From Hirsutella rhossiliensis (lineage: Eukaryota > Ascomycota > Sordariomycetes > Hypocreales > Ophiocordycipitaceae), in NCBI RefSeq assembly GCF_020360975.1, contig NW_025408675.1:3183642-3247641 (forward strand): DNA of 64,000 bases, written 5' to 3'. Below, piece after piece: positions 34,737 through 49,604 of the stretch (positions are counted from its first letter, which is position 1; the number at the start of each line of letters is the position of its first letter). The position numbers were made by a program, and so were the translations under genes. The notes beneath the pieces are model-generated. The model worked only from the letters and a program-made list of their open reading frames with translations, had not been told where the DNA came from and searched no databases.

Positions 34737-36905
34737 CGTGTCGGCGGGTGGATGCCCTGAGCTGCCGGTGCAAAGCTCTTATCCAGCCCGAGGATCGGCG
34801 ACTCGAGGTGTAGACTGAGGAAGGGAGACGTGGCGGTCACCGGCGTAGTGGGCTTTCGCTCGCCAACAACCACCATGCAACAGGGGCAGGATCGGGATAT
34901 TTTCAGGCAGAGGGAAGAGGCGTTGCTGCATCGATGGAGGCCGAAGGTATACAGCTGTTGTTGTCGTGCTGAAGCGAACCGAAAGGCTTGGGATGAGCTC
35001 GTGGGAAATGTGCGGTAAATGCCCCCCATAGCATGGCTCTACCAGAATGGAAGGCTGCTGCTTCTGCCAGGCTGGCCACGCGCCTGGATTGTCAGGTATC
35101 AACCAGCTGCAGAACGGCGGGTACCTTGTGCTTGTACCTGCGGGGCTTCGAGATTCGCCTACGGAGTACTCTACGTGTCCATTGCTGTCAAGAGAACGAT
35201 CAATTGCACCTGGATTGTCTCCCGGTACAAGGCAATTGATGGCTGCGTATCTCCTCTTATAGGACCAACTCGTGGACTACCTTCCTTGCCAGAGCCATGT
35301 TTGACCTCGATAGGGCCGCGTGTGCCCTTGGTCGGGAACGGGCTCAGACAGGGTCAGATCTCGCCGCGGCTGCGCAATGAGATGGACGCCCCATTCGCTT
35401 GCTGGCTGCTCTCAGCACTCGCCATTTTGGACGAAAGCTAATACTCCGTACAAACACCTCTTGACCCCTTGCCCGAGATGTGCCTGGCAAGGTGCGCCTG
35501 GTCCTGGACATTTACAAGGTAGGAAGGTGGGTTAGTAATCAAATGAGGCCGCCCAGGCTCAGACCACAACCAATGACTCGTCTTATGTCGCCCTGCTGGA
35601 ATTAAAGGGAAAGGGCGAATGAATATTTTCTTTTCTTCTTGTTTGAAGCAGTAGGCCCCTCTGCCCTCCAGTAAGCCGCATTCATTTGTTCGTATCCGTA
35701 CTGTCCTGTGCGGATATGCACCGGGTGTTCTGGCGAGTAACTTCTGCGGTGCCGGTCTGCCCTATCTTATCTCGAAGCACCGTGCGTCACCTTTTGTTTC
35801 TGTTCATGTGCGCACTGACAAGACGGGCAGGATTCCGGGAATGGCTCTCTCAGTTCGAGAAGCAGACACAGTGCGCATTCTATGCCCCCTTTGCTTAATG
35901 GCTGACCGTCCCTTGCCCTGCCTTAGTACTAATTACCTAGTACCTTAAGGTACCTAGGTGGTCAAGCCCCGTGAATGATTTCATAGCCCGAGCCAGGGTA
36001 CCTCCAAACCCCGTGTTTTGTATAGCAAAGTACCCCACACATGGCATCTGCCGGCGCCCTGAGGCACATTCCCCCCCGAGATACCTCGACCCGAGGTGCG
36101 GGTACTAACCGTAGCACAATATACCTGCATTTGGGCCCCCCCCCCTTTCCTTCGTCCGAGGCTCCATTTCACCAGCGTCGTTTGTGCTGCTGCTTCGCCT
36201 CGTCGTTGCCGTCATCTACCCGACCCCTTCTCCCAACGAAACACGTACAAACCTTGCGCAGCCTCTCTCTCCCTCTGTCCCCTTTTGTCTCCCCCAAGTT
36301 CCAGCACCAAGAGATCTTGACCCTTTGCCAGCCTTGTTCAGCGGCGATTCGCCTTCCTCGGCCACGCCGGCCGCTCGTCATCCACCCCCTCGTCTCATCT
36401 CCCTCGACCCGGCCTCGTCTTCTGTCGTTTCCGCCCCTCCTAGCCAGCTGCCAGTCCTCAACTATCTGCATCCTCAGGCCTTATACCTTAGCCTGGTCGA
36501 CTACTGACCCAGTCTCGCACCCTCTTTCGGTCAAGGCGCCTTTCGCGCAGCTGCTGGAGGCTTCAGGCGTCTGCGGGGTTGCATTGCGCATGCCAACTCT
36601 GCCACTACCACCCACTTCCAGGCCAACCTGTCACCAACAGCCACCCTGGGATAAGCAACTCGGCCGCGATCCCACTTCGTCGCCACCGGGGAGAAAGCAC
36701 TAGCCCTCCATTCCATCTGGCACCCTCCGTCCCGACAGCTGAACTGCGTTGCGCCGACCCGGCGTCTCCTCTCTCCCCTTTATCCTGACTGACCGACCAT
36801 CGCCATTCAAAATACCCATTTGCCCCGCGTCTTGAGCTGTCACGATCCCTACCAACCGCCCGTCCTTGTCGTCCTCCGCCGTCCCCTTCCGCGCATACCG
36901 CCACT
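34737..36905. promoter_or_regulatory. Divergent promoter region of SEC27 and SCH9-type genes
   Basis: About 2.2 kb. The right 0.8 kb (about 36.1-36.9 kb) is strongly pyrimidine-rich (C/T tracts, CCCCCCCCTTTCC at about 36139) and probably the transcribed leader of the kinase gene. It contains upstream ATGs, including the one opening an open frame at 36041-36703. A near-perfect inverted repeat (ACCTAGTACCTTAAGGTACCTAGGT, described not as a motif of known function) lies around 35935-35960. No separate gene is supported. Confidence 0.45.
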
Positions 36906-39072
36906 ATGTCGTGGAAACTCACCAAGAGTACGTTTTTTTGGTACCCGTCGTCTTGCTCTTCCCCGAGCCGACAATGTCCAGCCTCTAGGCGGGACGACCC
37001 GTTTCGGCGTCCCCGAGCACCCCCCGTGTCAACCGGAAGCTGACAGCCTTGCCCGTCTAGAATTCAAGGATACCCATCTGGGGACCCTGAGCGCCTTTTC
37101 TCGATCCCCCTCTACCTCGACCATCACAGACAAGGACGACAAGGCTCAAAATGCCACGGGCGCCACGACTCCGACCACCGACAACGCCATTGGTATGTGC
37201 TTTCATCGTGCCTGGCCAGGTGGAAGCCAATTCCGGGCTAATATCTGTGTTGAAACTAGCTGCCTCGGAAGCAATGACCCAAGCGCCCGTCGTCAAGCCG
37301 CCCAAGCCCGGCATCCTTGTCGTCACACTCCACGAGGGCCAAGGCTTCTCCCTGCCTGAGCAACACCGAGCTGCCTTTGCCTCGCAGCACCAGGGCTCAC
37401 TGTCATCTAGCAATGCGGCAACCATGGCCGGCTCAGTACGACCCTCTTCCTCGCAACGAGCGGCCGGTTCCTTCATGAACGGCTCAAACAGGCCACACTC
37501 CTCAGCCGGTGGATTCGGCGGTATACCAACAAACCATGGCCGAATCTCAGGCAAATACATGCCCTACGCACTTCTCGACTTTGACAAGGTGCAGGTCTTT
37601 GTCAATTCCGTCGAAGGCAACCCCGAGAATCCCCTCTGGGCAGGCGGCAGCACCCAGTACAAGTTCGATGTCTCCCGGATGACGGAGCTTGTCATCCACC
37701 TGTACATGAGAAACCCAACCGCTGCTCCTGGGTCCGGGCGGAGTCAGGACATCTTTCTGGGCGTCGTTCGCATCAATCCTCGATTCGAGGAGCGGCAGCC
37801 GTATGTGGAGGACCCCAAGGCCAGCAAGAAGGACCGGGAGAAGGCTGCCGCCGAGCATGCCCAACGCCAGAAGGGCGAAGGACAAAGCGGCGTCGAGTGG
37901 GTGGATGTGCAGTACGGCAGTGGCAAGATCAAGGTCGGCGTCGAATATGTCGAGACGCGAGCAGGCAAGCTCAAGATTGAAGACTTTGAGCTGCTCAAGG
38001 TTGTGGGCAAGGGCAGCTTTGGGAAGGTGATGCAGGTACGCAAAAAGGACACGAACCGCATTTACGCTCTCAAGACGATTCGCAAAGCCCACATCATCTC
38101 CCGGTCCGAGGTGGCGCATACGCTCGCCGAGCGGTCTGTCTTGGCACAAATCAACAATCCCTTCATTGTCCCCCTCAAGTTCAGCTTTCAGTCGCCCGAG
38201 AAGCTCTACTTCGTGCTGGCGTTTGTCAATGGAGGAGAACTCTTCCACCATCTGCAAAAGGAACACCGGTTCGACGTCAACAGATCGCGCTTCTACACGG
38301 CGGAGCTGCTCTGCGCCCTGGAATGCCTGCACGGCTTCAGCGTCATCTACCGCGACCTAAAGCCCGAGAACATCCTGCTCGACTACCAGGGCCACATTGC
38401 GCTCTGCGACTTTGGCCTCTGCAAGCTCGACATGAAGGACGAAGACCGGACGAATACCTTTTGCGGGACGCCCGAATACCTTGCGCCGGAGCTGCTGATG
38501 GGCAAGGGCTACAACAAGACGGTCGACTGGTGGACTCTGGGCGTGCTGCTGTACGAGATGCTGACTGGCCTGCCTCCCTTTTACGACGAAAACACCAATG
38601 AAATGTACCGCAAGATCCTATCAGAGCCACTGCACTTTTCGGATGTGGTGCCACCGGCGGCCAAGGATCTGTTGACCAAGCTGCTTAACCGCAATCCCGA
38701 AGAGCGGCTCGGCGCCAACGGGTCGGCGGAGATCAAGGCTCATCCGTTCTTTCACGCCATTGACTGGAGAAAGCTGCTGCAGCGCAAGTATGAGCCGACC
38801 TTTAAGCCCAGCGTGGTGAGTGCAAGCATCCCTTAAGGCCATGACTCCTGCTAACGACTGGCCAGGCTGACGCGCTGGATACGGCCAATTTTGACCCCGA
38901 GTTCACGTCGGAGGCGCCCCAAGACTCTTACGTGGACGGCCCGATGCTGTCGCAGACAATGCAGAACCAATTCCAGGGGTTCAGCTATAACAGGCCCATT
39001 GCGGGGCTTGGCGATGCCGGCGGGAGCGTCAAGGACCCTTCCTTTGTGGGCAGCATCCAGGACAATCGATAA
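36906..39072 (+). CDS. SCH9: SCH9-type AGC protein kinase with N-terminal C2 domain
   Basis: A nutrient-sensing Ser/Thr kinase downstream of TORC1, controlling growth, stress response and lifespan in fungi. Exons 36906-36927, 37061-37192, 37260-38815 and 38866-39072 (introns 133, 67 and 50 bp) give 638 aa. After a Ser/Thr-rich N-terminus, a C2-like domain spans roughly residues 80-240 (GILVVTLHEGQGF, YALLDFDKVQVFV, DIFLGVVRINP). The kinase domain starts near residue 294 with FELLKVVGKGSFGKV. YRDLKPEN holds the catalytic Asp, followed by CDFGLCK and the PDK1-site loop NTFCGTPEY. The AGC tail ends with the hydrophobic motif FQGFSY, whose Ser is the TORC1/TORC2-type site. The C2-plus-AGC layout separates SCH9 from PKA, PKC and YPK kinases. 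The first coding exon is only 22 nt (MSWKLTK). It is intact. Confidence 0.93.
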
Positions 39073-40249
39073 GGGAAAAGTGGCGTGCTGGCACAGCGGT
39101 TGGCTGAAGACGGGGAGCTCAGCTGTCGGTCGGTTCCCCCTCTGGCCCACGCGGCAGTAGACTGATGAGGTGGCGAGGGGGGGAAAGGTGCAAGGCCGAG
39201 ACAAAGGACCACGGCGGGAGCGTGATGAATGTACCATTGAGATGGGGAGTTTTGGCAGGTAACATGGATACGAGGTACACTGTGTTGGACAGCATTGATG
39301 ACTTGTCCGTGATTTGTTTGTGTGGCCAAGTGGCGGCGGGAAGCTGGGTTAGATGTAGCATGGTGTGCGGAGAGGACAGAATACATGACGAGGGTACGCG
39401 AGAGGACTTGGCCTGGCCTACGAAACGGACGAGAGGGTGAGAGTTGAAGTATGTGTGTACCCGTGTTGGAAGAGCCGCGCAACAATGCCAACTAGGTATT
39501 CTATTGCCGTGCCTTGCATCTGTAAATGGTGGCCAAGGAAGGGCGGCAAGGTCGGGTAACACGGGGGAGGGCGGGGAATGAGGGAAGAGGAGACCAAGAG
39601 CTGCATTTGTATGTACTGTAGAAAGGATGACGTCGTCGCCTGGACAAATACTTGGCCGTTTGCTACAATTACCGCTGCTTGATGCCGAGGATGCGCGATA
39701 TAGGGTAGGTCCAGTAGGTAGGAGCATGGAGAGAGCAAGGCGGGACACCAAGGCGGGGCACCGGGGAGCTATGGTGCCCCTCATCATTCTCACCCCTTCC
39801 CACCCGGATTCAACCTCCTCGTCCAGCTCCGGCTCCTCTCGCCTCCTCACCTCGTCCTCGTCGTCGCTCCATCCAGGCATCGAAGGCGGCGGAATCAGAC
39901 GTCCAGTATTTGAAGGCTCCACCGTCCAAACCGACTCAACCGACGGCAAGCTCGGCCACTGGAGAGCGCGGTTATCTCGGTTGACCCTGACGCTCCTCGA
40001 TAGCTTCCGCTTGCTCCGCCCAGACAGACTTTAGCCCCGAGAAGAGAGGTATCCACTCACTCGGCCACCTTGGAGGCCAACAATACACTCCCCGAGGTAA
40101 GTGGACAGCTTCAAATCCTATCTTGCCAGTCCAGGCCCGTCCCTCTCCGATCACGCCTGGCTCCCGCTTCGGCTCCTCATAACAGCGGCTACTAACCTGC
40201 CTTTGCTCAAGTAATCCCATCTTCCTTCGTTATTCTATTGACGGCAAAA
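39073..40249. other. Spacer between SCH9-type kinase and PGI genes
   Basis: About 1.2 kb holding the kinase 3' UTR and PGI promoter, with C/T-rich sequence near 39775-39880 and 40130-40190. The 276-codon minus-strand frame (39119-39949) has low-complexity, domain-free composition and is not accepted as a gene. Confidence 0.45.
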
Positions 40250-42162
<1,913 letters not shown>

Positions 42163-44568
42163 GCGGCTGCACGTCTTGATGCTGCAGGCGTGAAACGGCA
42201 ACAAGAGTTGTGTGAAAAGTGATTGGGAATGGCGCAGCGCTCGCCAGCTATCAACGGGGAGGCGGGGGAATGAGAGACATGAAGTATTGACAAGATTGAC
42301 AAGAAGAATAAGTGTACCAATGCAGTCGATAAGGCCATAATTGTCTATATATCATGTGCTTTGTTTTCCAGGCTGCGGGATGTCGCCTCATACCGTACTG
42401 TCCAGGCCTCAAGCCACAAGGCACCGAGAGGCGAATGATGATGGAAAATGGCAACGACAAATGAGACTGGCCACCAGGGGCTCATGTGTTTACCTTGTTT
42501 GTCCTCGTACGAAGAGGGCAGTTGAGGGTGAAAGTCAGACTTGTTCAACCGGTCACTGAAGTCATGTCCTGCACTTGACAGCTGCCCCTTTCGACTACAG
42601 ATTACGATTGCTTGGCGGACGGATGGAGCCGCAGAAAGGCCGAGGGTGCGTTGCGGGCGCTTGCGATGGAGGAAACCACGGATGACACCACCAGGCCACG
42701 TCCGGAGGGAATTTTGGGTCATGTTTATATTTGAAACGTTCAGGGTCGCTCGAGCGGAGACTGGCGAGGCTCTTCATTGTCGTTGACGTTGACGGTGGCA
42801 GCGAGTGGGCAATTCTCAGCAGGGACTTTGGGACGCTCCCGCTGCGGGGCCGTCTGGCTGCCCAAACAACATTTGCTTGGTGGGTGCGTGCATGCAGCGC
42901 TGCAAGTCGTCTGTTGTTTGTTGGGCGCAGATGGCGACTGTGGCATCTGGGTGTTGTCTTTGGGCTGCCCTGCTTTGGGCGGCGGCTTCAGTCGCTGTCG
43001 ATGTTGAATATTCGTACTTCAGGTAGCTGAGGGTGGAAAGTGGAGAGGGGGGGATGACGATGGAGCGGCTGGAACGGAACAGCGAGGACCCGGAGAAGCC
43101 TGCCTCAGCTTGGTGATGGTGGTGAGCGCTTATATCTTGGCGGTAGTTCAGGCCGGCAACGGCAAGTAGTATTCTTCGAGGGCATCTTCAGCAGTACCTT
43201 CAGCTGTACAGTACAGCACGGTGCAGCATGCCACCTTGCGTCCATGCCCATTTTCTGCATCGACAATCGGTTCCCAGAATGGATTTGATTCCTTGCCGAC
43301 TGGCTTTGATGAGTCTCCACTGATGACGATGGGCAACAGGCCAGGTGTACAGTGTGTTGGCGCACAGTCGATCGGACGTATGTACAGTACAGTATCGGCA
43401 GCTTGTATGCGTACATGCCTTGTACAGTAGATTGGCGGCGATATTTGCACGGGCACCAACAAATTCTAAGTTGAAGGGGTCCGATGTCTTTTCCATGTCT
43501 GAGCAAGAAGCGAGGTAGACGCTAATAAGCCGGCACCCTGAGCAGAGAGCCTATACTCCGGTAACGCCCGGCCGAGCGAGTTTCCATTGGGCTTTGCTGT
43601 GCCACCTCAGTGTTCTTGTTGGGCCCGACAGACCTCTGCATGTCCAGCGATGCATTCACCCATGGTTCCGACAAAGGGCAACTTGCCGGCCAACAACTCG
43701 GTGGAGACGGGAAAGAGAACATTGCATTGGGTTGACTGTCGCATAAAGACAGACACGGCGCAGCGCAGAGGCCGCAGAGGCCGCCGAGCGGGCTACTCCT
43801 CCACACGACGTCAGGCACATCGCGATTGCTTGCATCGTGACGGGCATCATGACCATGATTTGCACCCACCCGTTCCAAGGGCAACCGGCATGAGGCTGCC
43901 TGCTCTGCCTTTGAGCGGTGTGCACCACCGCCAGATACCCCCTTGACTGAGCAACAGCAGAGGCCATTTCAACCCCATCCGTCCGTTCATCGTGCATACT
44001 GTGCACACTGTGCGGATCGGGGGCTTTACCGTGGCCGAGCACGGAGTACATACAAGGGCGCCTGGTTTGACTCGCACGCACCAAGGGAGGGCAGCCCGAA
44101 CCCCACCTGCCCTTTTCTGCAGCAGCTTTTGGCAGAAACATGGGCCCCGTACCGCTACTTGCCCTCGCTTCTGGACCCGCGGTGGGCCAGGCAGTACGAT
44201 GTTGCAGTACCTCCACTCAGCCCCCTTTGTTCCCCGCCAATATCGTCACCACTGCCCGGTCCCAGCCTACTGTCGTCTGCCACCCCATACAGTGCAGATC
44301 CAGCACGGCACACACACCGCCAGCACCCCTTCCCTCTCGTGAGTCCGATTCCCCCCGCCCCCTCCCCTGCTTTATATAAACCCACCGCTCACCCGCTTCC
44401 GTCTCTCGCACCGTCTGCAACTCCCTGCCTCTTCCCAACCGTTCCATCAACCTCTCTCTACATCGCCATTGCATCTTGATCAGACCTCTCACCGACTGCT
44501 TCTCGCCAGGCTTCATCCGCCCCAATCACCAACCCCTCTCCCGTCTCCGCTCTGCTTCATCTTTCGCC
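42163..44568. other. Spacer between PGI and mannitol-phosphate dehydrogenase genes
   Basis: About 2.4 kb. It contains repeated short GTACAGTAC-like runs at 43205-43216 and 43382-43392 and a C/T-rich leader from about 44.2 kb onwards. No ORF with a recognisable domain was found. Confidence 0.45.
44373..44380 (+). promoter_or_regulatory. TATA box of the mannitol-phosphate dehydrogenase gene
   Basis: TATATAAA about 190 bp upstream of the ATG, followed by a C/T-rich initiator region as in strongly expressed fungal genes. Confidence 0.6.
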
Positions 44569-45842
44569 ATGGGCAAGAAGGCTGTTCACTTTGGCGCCGG
44601 CAACATTGGTACGTCACCTCCCACAATTTTTGCTTCCTCTTAACACTTCTGGGACGGAAGAAGACAAGTGAACATCGTGGGCACTAACATTGCTATCTCC
44701 AGGCCGCGGCTTTGTCGCCTGCTTCCTCCACAACTCGGGTTACGAAGTCGTCTTTGCCGACGTTGTGGACTCGCTCATCGACAAGATCAATGCCACCCTC
44801 CTACAAGGTCATCGAGGTTGGTGTCGAGGGCACCACGGAGCAAACAATCACAAATTACCGCGCCATCAACTCCAAGACGCACGAGGAGGATTTGATTGAG
44901 GAGCTCCGGACTGCCGACATTGCCACCTGTTCCGTCGGCCCCAACATCCTCAAGTTCATTGCTCCAGTTCTCGCGAAAGCCATCGACCGCCGCTCTGAAG
45001 ACGCCAACCCTCTGCACGTCATTGCGTGCGAGAATGCCATCGGTGCCACCGACACCCTCGCCCAGCACATCAAGGATCCCACGAACACGGATCCCGCTCG
45101 CCTCGAGACTCATCACCTTCGCGCCCGGTATGCCAACTCGGCCATTGACAGAATTGTCCCCGCCCAGGACCCCAACGCCGGCCTTGATGTTAAGCTGGAA
45201 AAGTTCTTCGAGTGGGTGGTTGACAGGACGCCCTTTGAGGATGTTGGCATTCCCCCCATCGGGGGCGTCAACTGGGTCGGCAACCTGCAACCCTTCATTG
45301 AGCGTAAGCTCTTTACCGTCAACACGGGCCACGCTACGGCCGCCTACCACGGCTACAACCGCAGAAAGCGCACCGTCTACGATGCCCTCCAGGATAAGGA
45401 CATCATGGCCGAGGTCCGGGGCGCGTTGAATGAGACCAAGACCCTGATTGTCGCCAAGCACGGCATCGACGAGCAGCAGCAGACGGCGTACGTGGAAAAG
45501 ATTATCAAGCGCATCGCCAACCCTCACCTCGAAGACGCCGTCGAGCGTGTCGGCCGCGCCCCCCTGCGCAAGCTCTCGCGCAAGGAGCGCTTCATCGGCC
45601 CCGCTGCGGAGCTTGCCGAGAAGGGCCAGTCCATCAAGTACCTGCTCGATGCCGTTGAGATGTGCTTCCGTTTCCAGAACGTGGAGGAGGATGAAGAGTC
45701 CAAGGAACTGGCTAAGATCATGTCGGAGAGCAAACCGGAGGACATTGTTGCCAAAGTCTGCGGGGTCCAAACGTCTGAGAAGATTTACCCGCAGCTTGTC
45801 GAGGTGGTGAAGCGTGTCAAGAGTGACAGCGCCGAGAATTGA
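44569..45842 (+). CDS. mpd1: Mannitol-1-phosphate 5-dehydrogenase, one frame break
   Basis: Reduces fructose-6-phosphate to mannitol-1-phosphate with NADH, the entry to fungal mannitol synthesis (osmolyte, carbon store, oxidant scavenger). Exons 44569-44608 and 44703-45842 flank a 94 bp intron; about 390 aa. The Rossmann loop is split by the intron: [11 protein letters not shown] then [21 protein letters not shown]. Later conserved parts are [30 protein letters not shown] and the catalytic-region [13 protein letters not shown]. Near 44796-44803 the frame shifts: upstream ends DKINAT and downstream resumes [14 protein letters not shown]. This is best explained by two C bases lost from a C run (alternatively one gained). 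The downstream 340 residues are perfect, so an assembly error is likely. Next to PGI, it suggests a fructose-6-phosphate neighbourhood. Confidence 0.93.
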
Positions 45843-47073
45843 CTCCAAGGCCAGTCGTCAAACAAACGGCGACCGGGTCCCAAGATTTGACACCAGACGT
45901 TGTGTTCCTGGGAGATGGCACGCGACGGGATGGGCTGAAGCGTCGTGGCTTTGCTTTTATGTGCATTTTTATCTACAGTCAGATGGCAAGGCGCTCGGTA
46001 CGGAAATGGAGTTTGATCATTGAAAGCCTAAGAGACTGCCCGGGCAATGAAACAAGTGCATATTCTTGACACGTGTCACGGACAAATTGGCGTGTTACGA
46101 AATGGAATCAATATCTTAACCTCTGTGCCCATTGTGAGTAGAATATCCGTCAGGTGATCTTACAAGCTGGCCGAGCCTAATATGAACGTGGGTGCTGGCT
46201 GTCAGGTGGACTCTGAGCGACGGGCCACTGGTGGATTTTGTTGAGCGAAGTCTACGAGACAAAGCAAGCCGTGCGATCAAGCGGCTTTCCATGACGTGAA
46301 ACATGCCCAATATGCACGTCGAGCTCGCACAGAGTCTTGAGAGTCGTAACCTCTCCAGTACCATGTTATGCCTCTGGTATCTTTTCCAGGGCGCTCGTAG
46401 ACGTGGACAGCTCCATCGTGACGCTGAAATGCCCGTGCTACGCCCCAAGAGGAAGGTCGTGGTGCGGTACCCGGCAGCTTGGATCATAGGAGGCGGGCAG
46501 GCCCCCATTCCCACAGTAGCAGAGGACGGGCCGACGAAAAGGGGAAGGTGGTAGGGTCCGGGAGTCTCGGCGCAAGTGCCGACAGTGCAGTTGATGACGG
46601 ATGCATCGTGAAGAGCGGGTTGGGGGCTGGAGGGTGTGGTGATTTGGTCACTCGACCCAGCCCAATCGCGAGTCGACGGCTTACTCGACCCCCGGCAGAA
46701 AAACTCTGGAGCCCTGAGCGGTCTCTTGCCCGATGATTTATAGCAGCAGCAGCGTCTGGCCAGAGCTACTGGACAGCGCGTCGGGGATGATATTGACTGT
46801 ACGCTACGCGTGATAATCGACAAGAGTATCCGGCGGCTTCTTCTTGTCTTGGCCGCGGTTGACTTTGCTGCCAGGTTTCTGCCGAGCTCGGAGGTATTAT
46901 AAGCACCGCTTTCGATTTGAGCTCCGGTCAAGTCAGGATCAGGGTGAGTGTCCTGGTCTCTCTATATCGGGCGGCTTGTGTCTGTACATCTTCAAGTTAG
47001 CTAAAAGACCCGAGGGCTTGGGAATGGATGTTGGAGCTCCGAGCATACGGGGTAGACATTTCGGTAGCCTGTA

Positions 47074-47271
47074 ATGACATTGCAATGCCCCAAATGCAAC
47101 CACCTTTTCCATGTTGAAAAAGGGCCTGAATTGGAAAGGCGTCTCCGTATAGCTCACGACATAGCCTCTTGCCAAGGACACGGGGTTGAAGGATTCTCGA
47201 GAAGCGCTTGTGATACGCTTCAACTTACGATCCTACCCTGCTCGCTCTTCCACGCTGATGCCCGCAAATAG
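47074..47271 (+). CDS. Small ORF with a possible Cys/His zinc-binding pattern
   Basis: 65 codons starting MTLQCPKCNHLFHVEK, then an amphipathic RRLRIAHDIASCQGH stretch. CxxC followed by His, Cys and His could bind zinc, as in C2H2/C2HC fingers. The second part lacks any pattern. There is no transcript evidence or family recognition, so it may be a chance ORF or a fragment of a decayed gene. Confidence 0.2.
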   Translation: MTLQCPKCNHLFHVEKGPELERRLRIAHDIASCQGHGVEGFSRSACDTLQLTILPCSLFHADARK

Positions 47272-49596
47272 AATTGGCGGACTGAGGTGAGCGCGGTCGG
47301 ATTGAGGAGCGACGATCAGGAGCGTGCCACTTCTTGATCCCATAAATAAGTCACTTTGAATTATTCCCAAAGTCGGGAGTCCGAAAGTCCTAGAAGCTGC
47401 ATTTCCAATTTGTCAACGGACCAGTTGGAGTCAAACGCGGGGATCGCTTGAGCAATCTCGGTAAAAGTCTCTATCTCTGGGGAGCATAATGATGAGTATA
47501 GCAGTTAGATTAGGTAGGCTGAGCCAAGTCATGAACCCCCGACGTAGCAGCAGGCCATTGACGTCAATGAACAATAGCGTCGGAAGAAGACTCGACGATG
47601 GCAGTTGCTTGACTAGGCGTATCACGCGAAAGGAGGAGTCGTAATAGCATGACTTTGCCTTGGTGTACAGTGATTACCGCTTCATGTAGGCAGGCGGCCA
47701 TGAACTTATGGGTAATTACAGCTGGAGTTCGACGCGACGACTATATCCGGAAAGTCCTAGACCAGGAACAAGGCCCAAGCGTATGAAATAGAAGATGGCA
47801 AGGTGCGATACCGAGACTACTAGGGTGCGCGGGACGAGGGAGGGGCTTGGAGGCTTGGTCGAGGACGAATATTCGACGAGCATTAAAAGCAGACTCGGAC
47901 ATGGCCGTGGCCGTGTTGATAATGTCCGTGGGACTAGAGTTCGGCCCCTTGGCTTGGGCTCGATGACGTTGGATGAAGACGGCAGAGGAACAGTGCGGAC
48001 GTCCTTTGCCACGGCCCCTCAACGTCGCTAGTCAATCTATGGTATTTTGTCGAGCCGGGATAAGTATTCGGATGGCTGCCGAGTTGGACTGGAAATCACA
48101 CAGCTCTGAAATGCTTCACCGGGTCGTCGATACGAGTAAAGCCGAAGGGCGTCGTTTGCGAAACAAGCACTGACTCGACTCCGACAAGACGCCGCATCCC
48201 AAAGATCAAAATGGACAAGTACCAGATCAGGGCCGCCTTTCTGCCAAAGACGCACACAATGACGCTCGAGAGGGACCCTGTTCACGCCTCTCAGTGCCAT
48301 GGACGCAGGCGTTCTATCCGAGGCTCGCGTTCCGGGTTGCACGGCGACGGCCCGAGGGCGCACCGGACGCAACCAAGTTTTGGGAGCGGGAGGAATTTTG
48401 CAGTCGGCAGATTGGGCTATTCTAGAATTGCAGCCGCCCGGAGCCTCTGCTCGGGTCCCTTTGTTGTCGCATCACGGCTCTATGGCGACGATGCTTGGCA
48501 ATGCCGCCTCTGCGTCGTGACATGGCAGCAAACACACACATGGTATACTTTTCCCAAGCCCATTCGCAGTTTGGAAAAATCTGCATCAGCCGTCGTAAAC
48601 CGTCCGCATCCACATCGACGACTGCCTCTCGCCCGTCCCATGTCTTGCATTTCCCCGCTCGGCAACCATCATGATAGAATAGACATGTGCGCAGGTCACT
48701 GTTGCATGCCGGTCGACTTCCGCGTCCCCTTGCTGTTCCTCTCTCTCCACCGAAGGGGTTGCAGCCGTTACGGCTCTGGCTTACATGAACCCCGAGGACC
48801 CGGGCCTGACGGACTTTTTCCCCCCGCTCGCCTTGAACCATCAGGAGACGGCATGGGGCCATGTCGGAAGAGATCGATGATATGCGTCGTCGACACCATA
48901 TTAGCAGTCACCATACACTCAGGACTTGTTGCCTTGTCCGTGGATTTGGCAGAAGCAGCCCGACGCTTGTTCGATGCATTCGTATATGCGGGCCTCTCAC
49001 ATCCAGCCGGCAAGCGAAATGCAAGGCGGTTTGCCGGTTTGTCACAATTATCAAGACTGTTGTATGCGGAAAAGTTCCCAACAGTGTGACAGCCAAACTG
49101 TAACTCTATGGCTGTGGTTCCAGTTAAGTCGTCCGGCGTCAAGGGGCGAACCGGCATCCATCATATCGAGACACAGAAGGCTCTGGAACGCTGGCCGGCA
49201 TCATGCTGCTGAAAAATGCCTCCCACAGTCGAGCTGCCTGGTGTGACGGAGACTTGCTGCGTGTTTGCATGCCCCGGTCTCGAACTCGCCGTCTGCTGGA
49301 AAGCACATGGTGGTTCCCTCATGTTCCGCGGGTCTGCAATCGGCCAATGCATGTCGACAATGGACCCGTGCATGCTGCTGCCGAGCCCTTGGTGGTGGCA
49401 TTCCATCATCATCGCGTGTCACGGGCTTTCTCTCGTGCTCGCTCTCACCACGCCCTCAGCCCGCCTTGTCTGGGAGCCGACCCGAGGCCAGCCGGAAGCG
49501 TGGGATGATGCTCTCGAGCCGGACGAGGCGAGCCATCACGCATTGTTGAACCGAGTCCAACCGTCGTGGACGGGCGGCGACCATGAGAGCGTGGCC

Positions 49597-49604
49597 TATA
49601 TAAA
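49597..49604 (+). promoter_or_regulatory. TATA box of the DUF4419 gene
   Basis: TATATAAA about 175 bp upstream of the DUF4419 ATG, in the usual fungal position. Confidence 0.55.

Noticed and set aside
36041..36703. 220-codon plus-strand ORF ahead of the kinase gene
   Set aside because: Driven by pyrimidine-rich leader (Pro/Ser/Leu-rich); kept only as possible uORF region.
39119..39949. 276-codon minus-strand ORF between kinase and PGI genes
   Set aside because: Low-complexity Pro/Ser/His-rich translation without introns, domain or homologous look; covers the kinase 3' UTR and the PGI promoter.
44787..45848. 353-codon minus-strand ORF opposite mannitol-phosphate dehydrogenase
   Set aside because: Antisense shadow of a conserved, GC3-biased gene.
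48211..49089. 292-codon plus-strand ORF
   Set aside because: Arg/His/Ser-rich random-like composition, no domain, overlapping frames on both strands.
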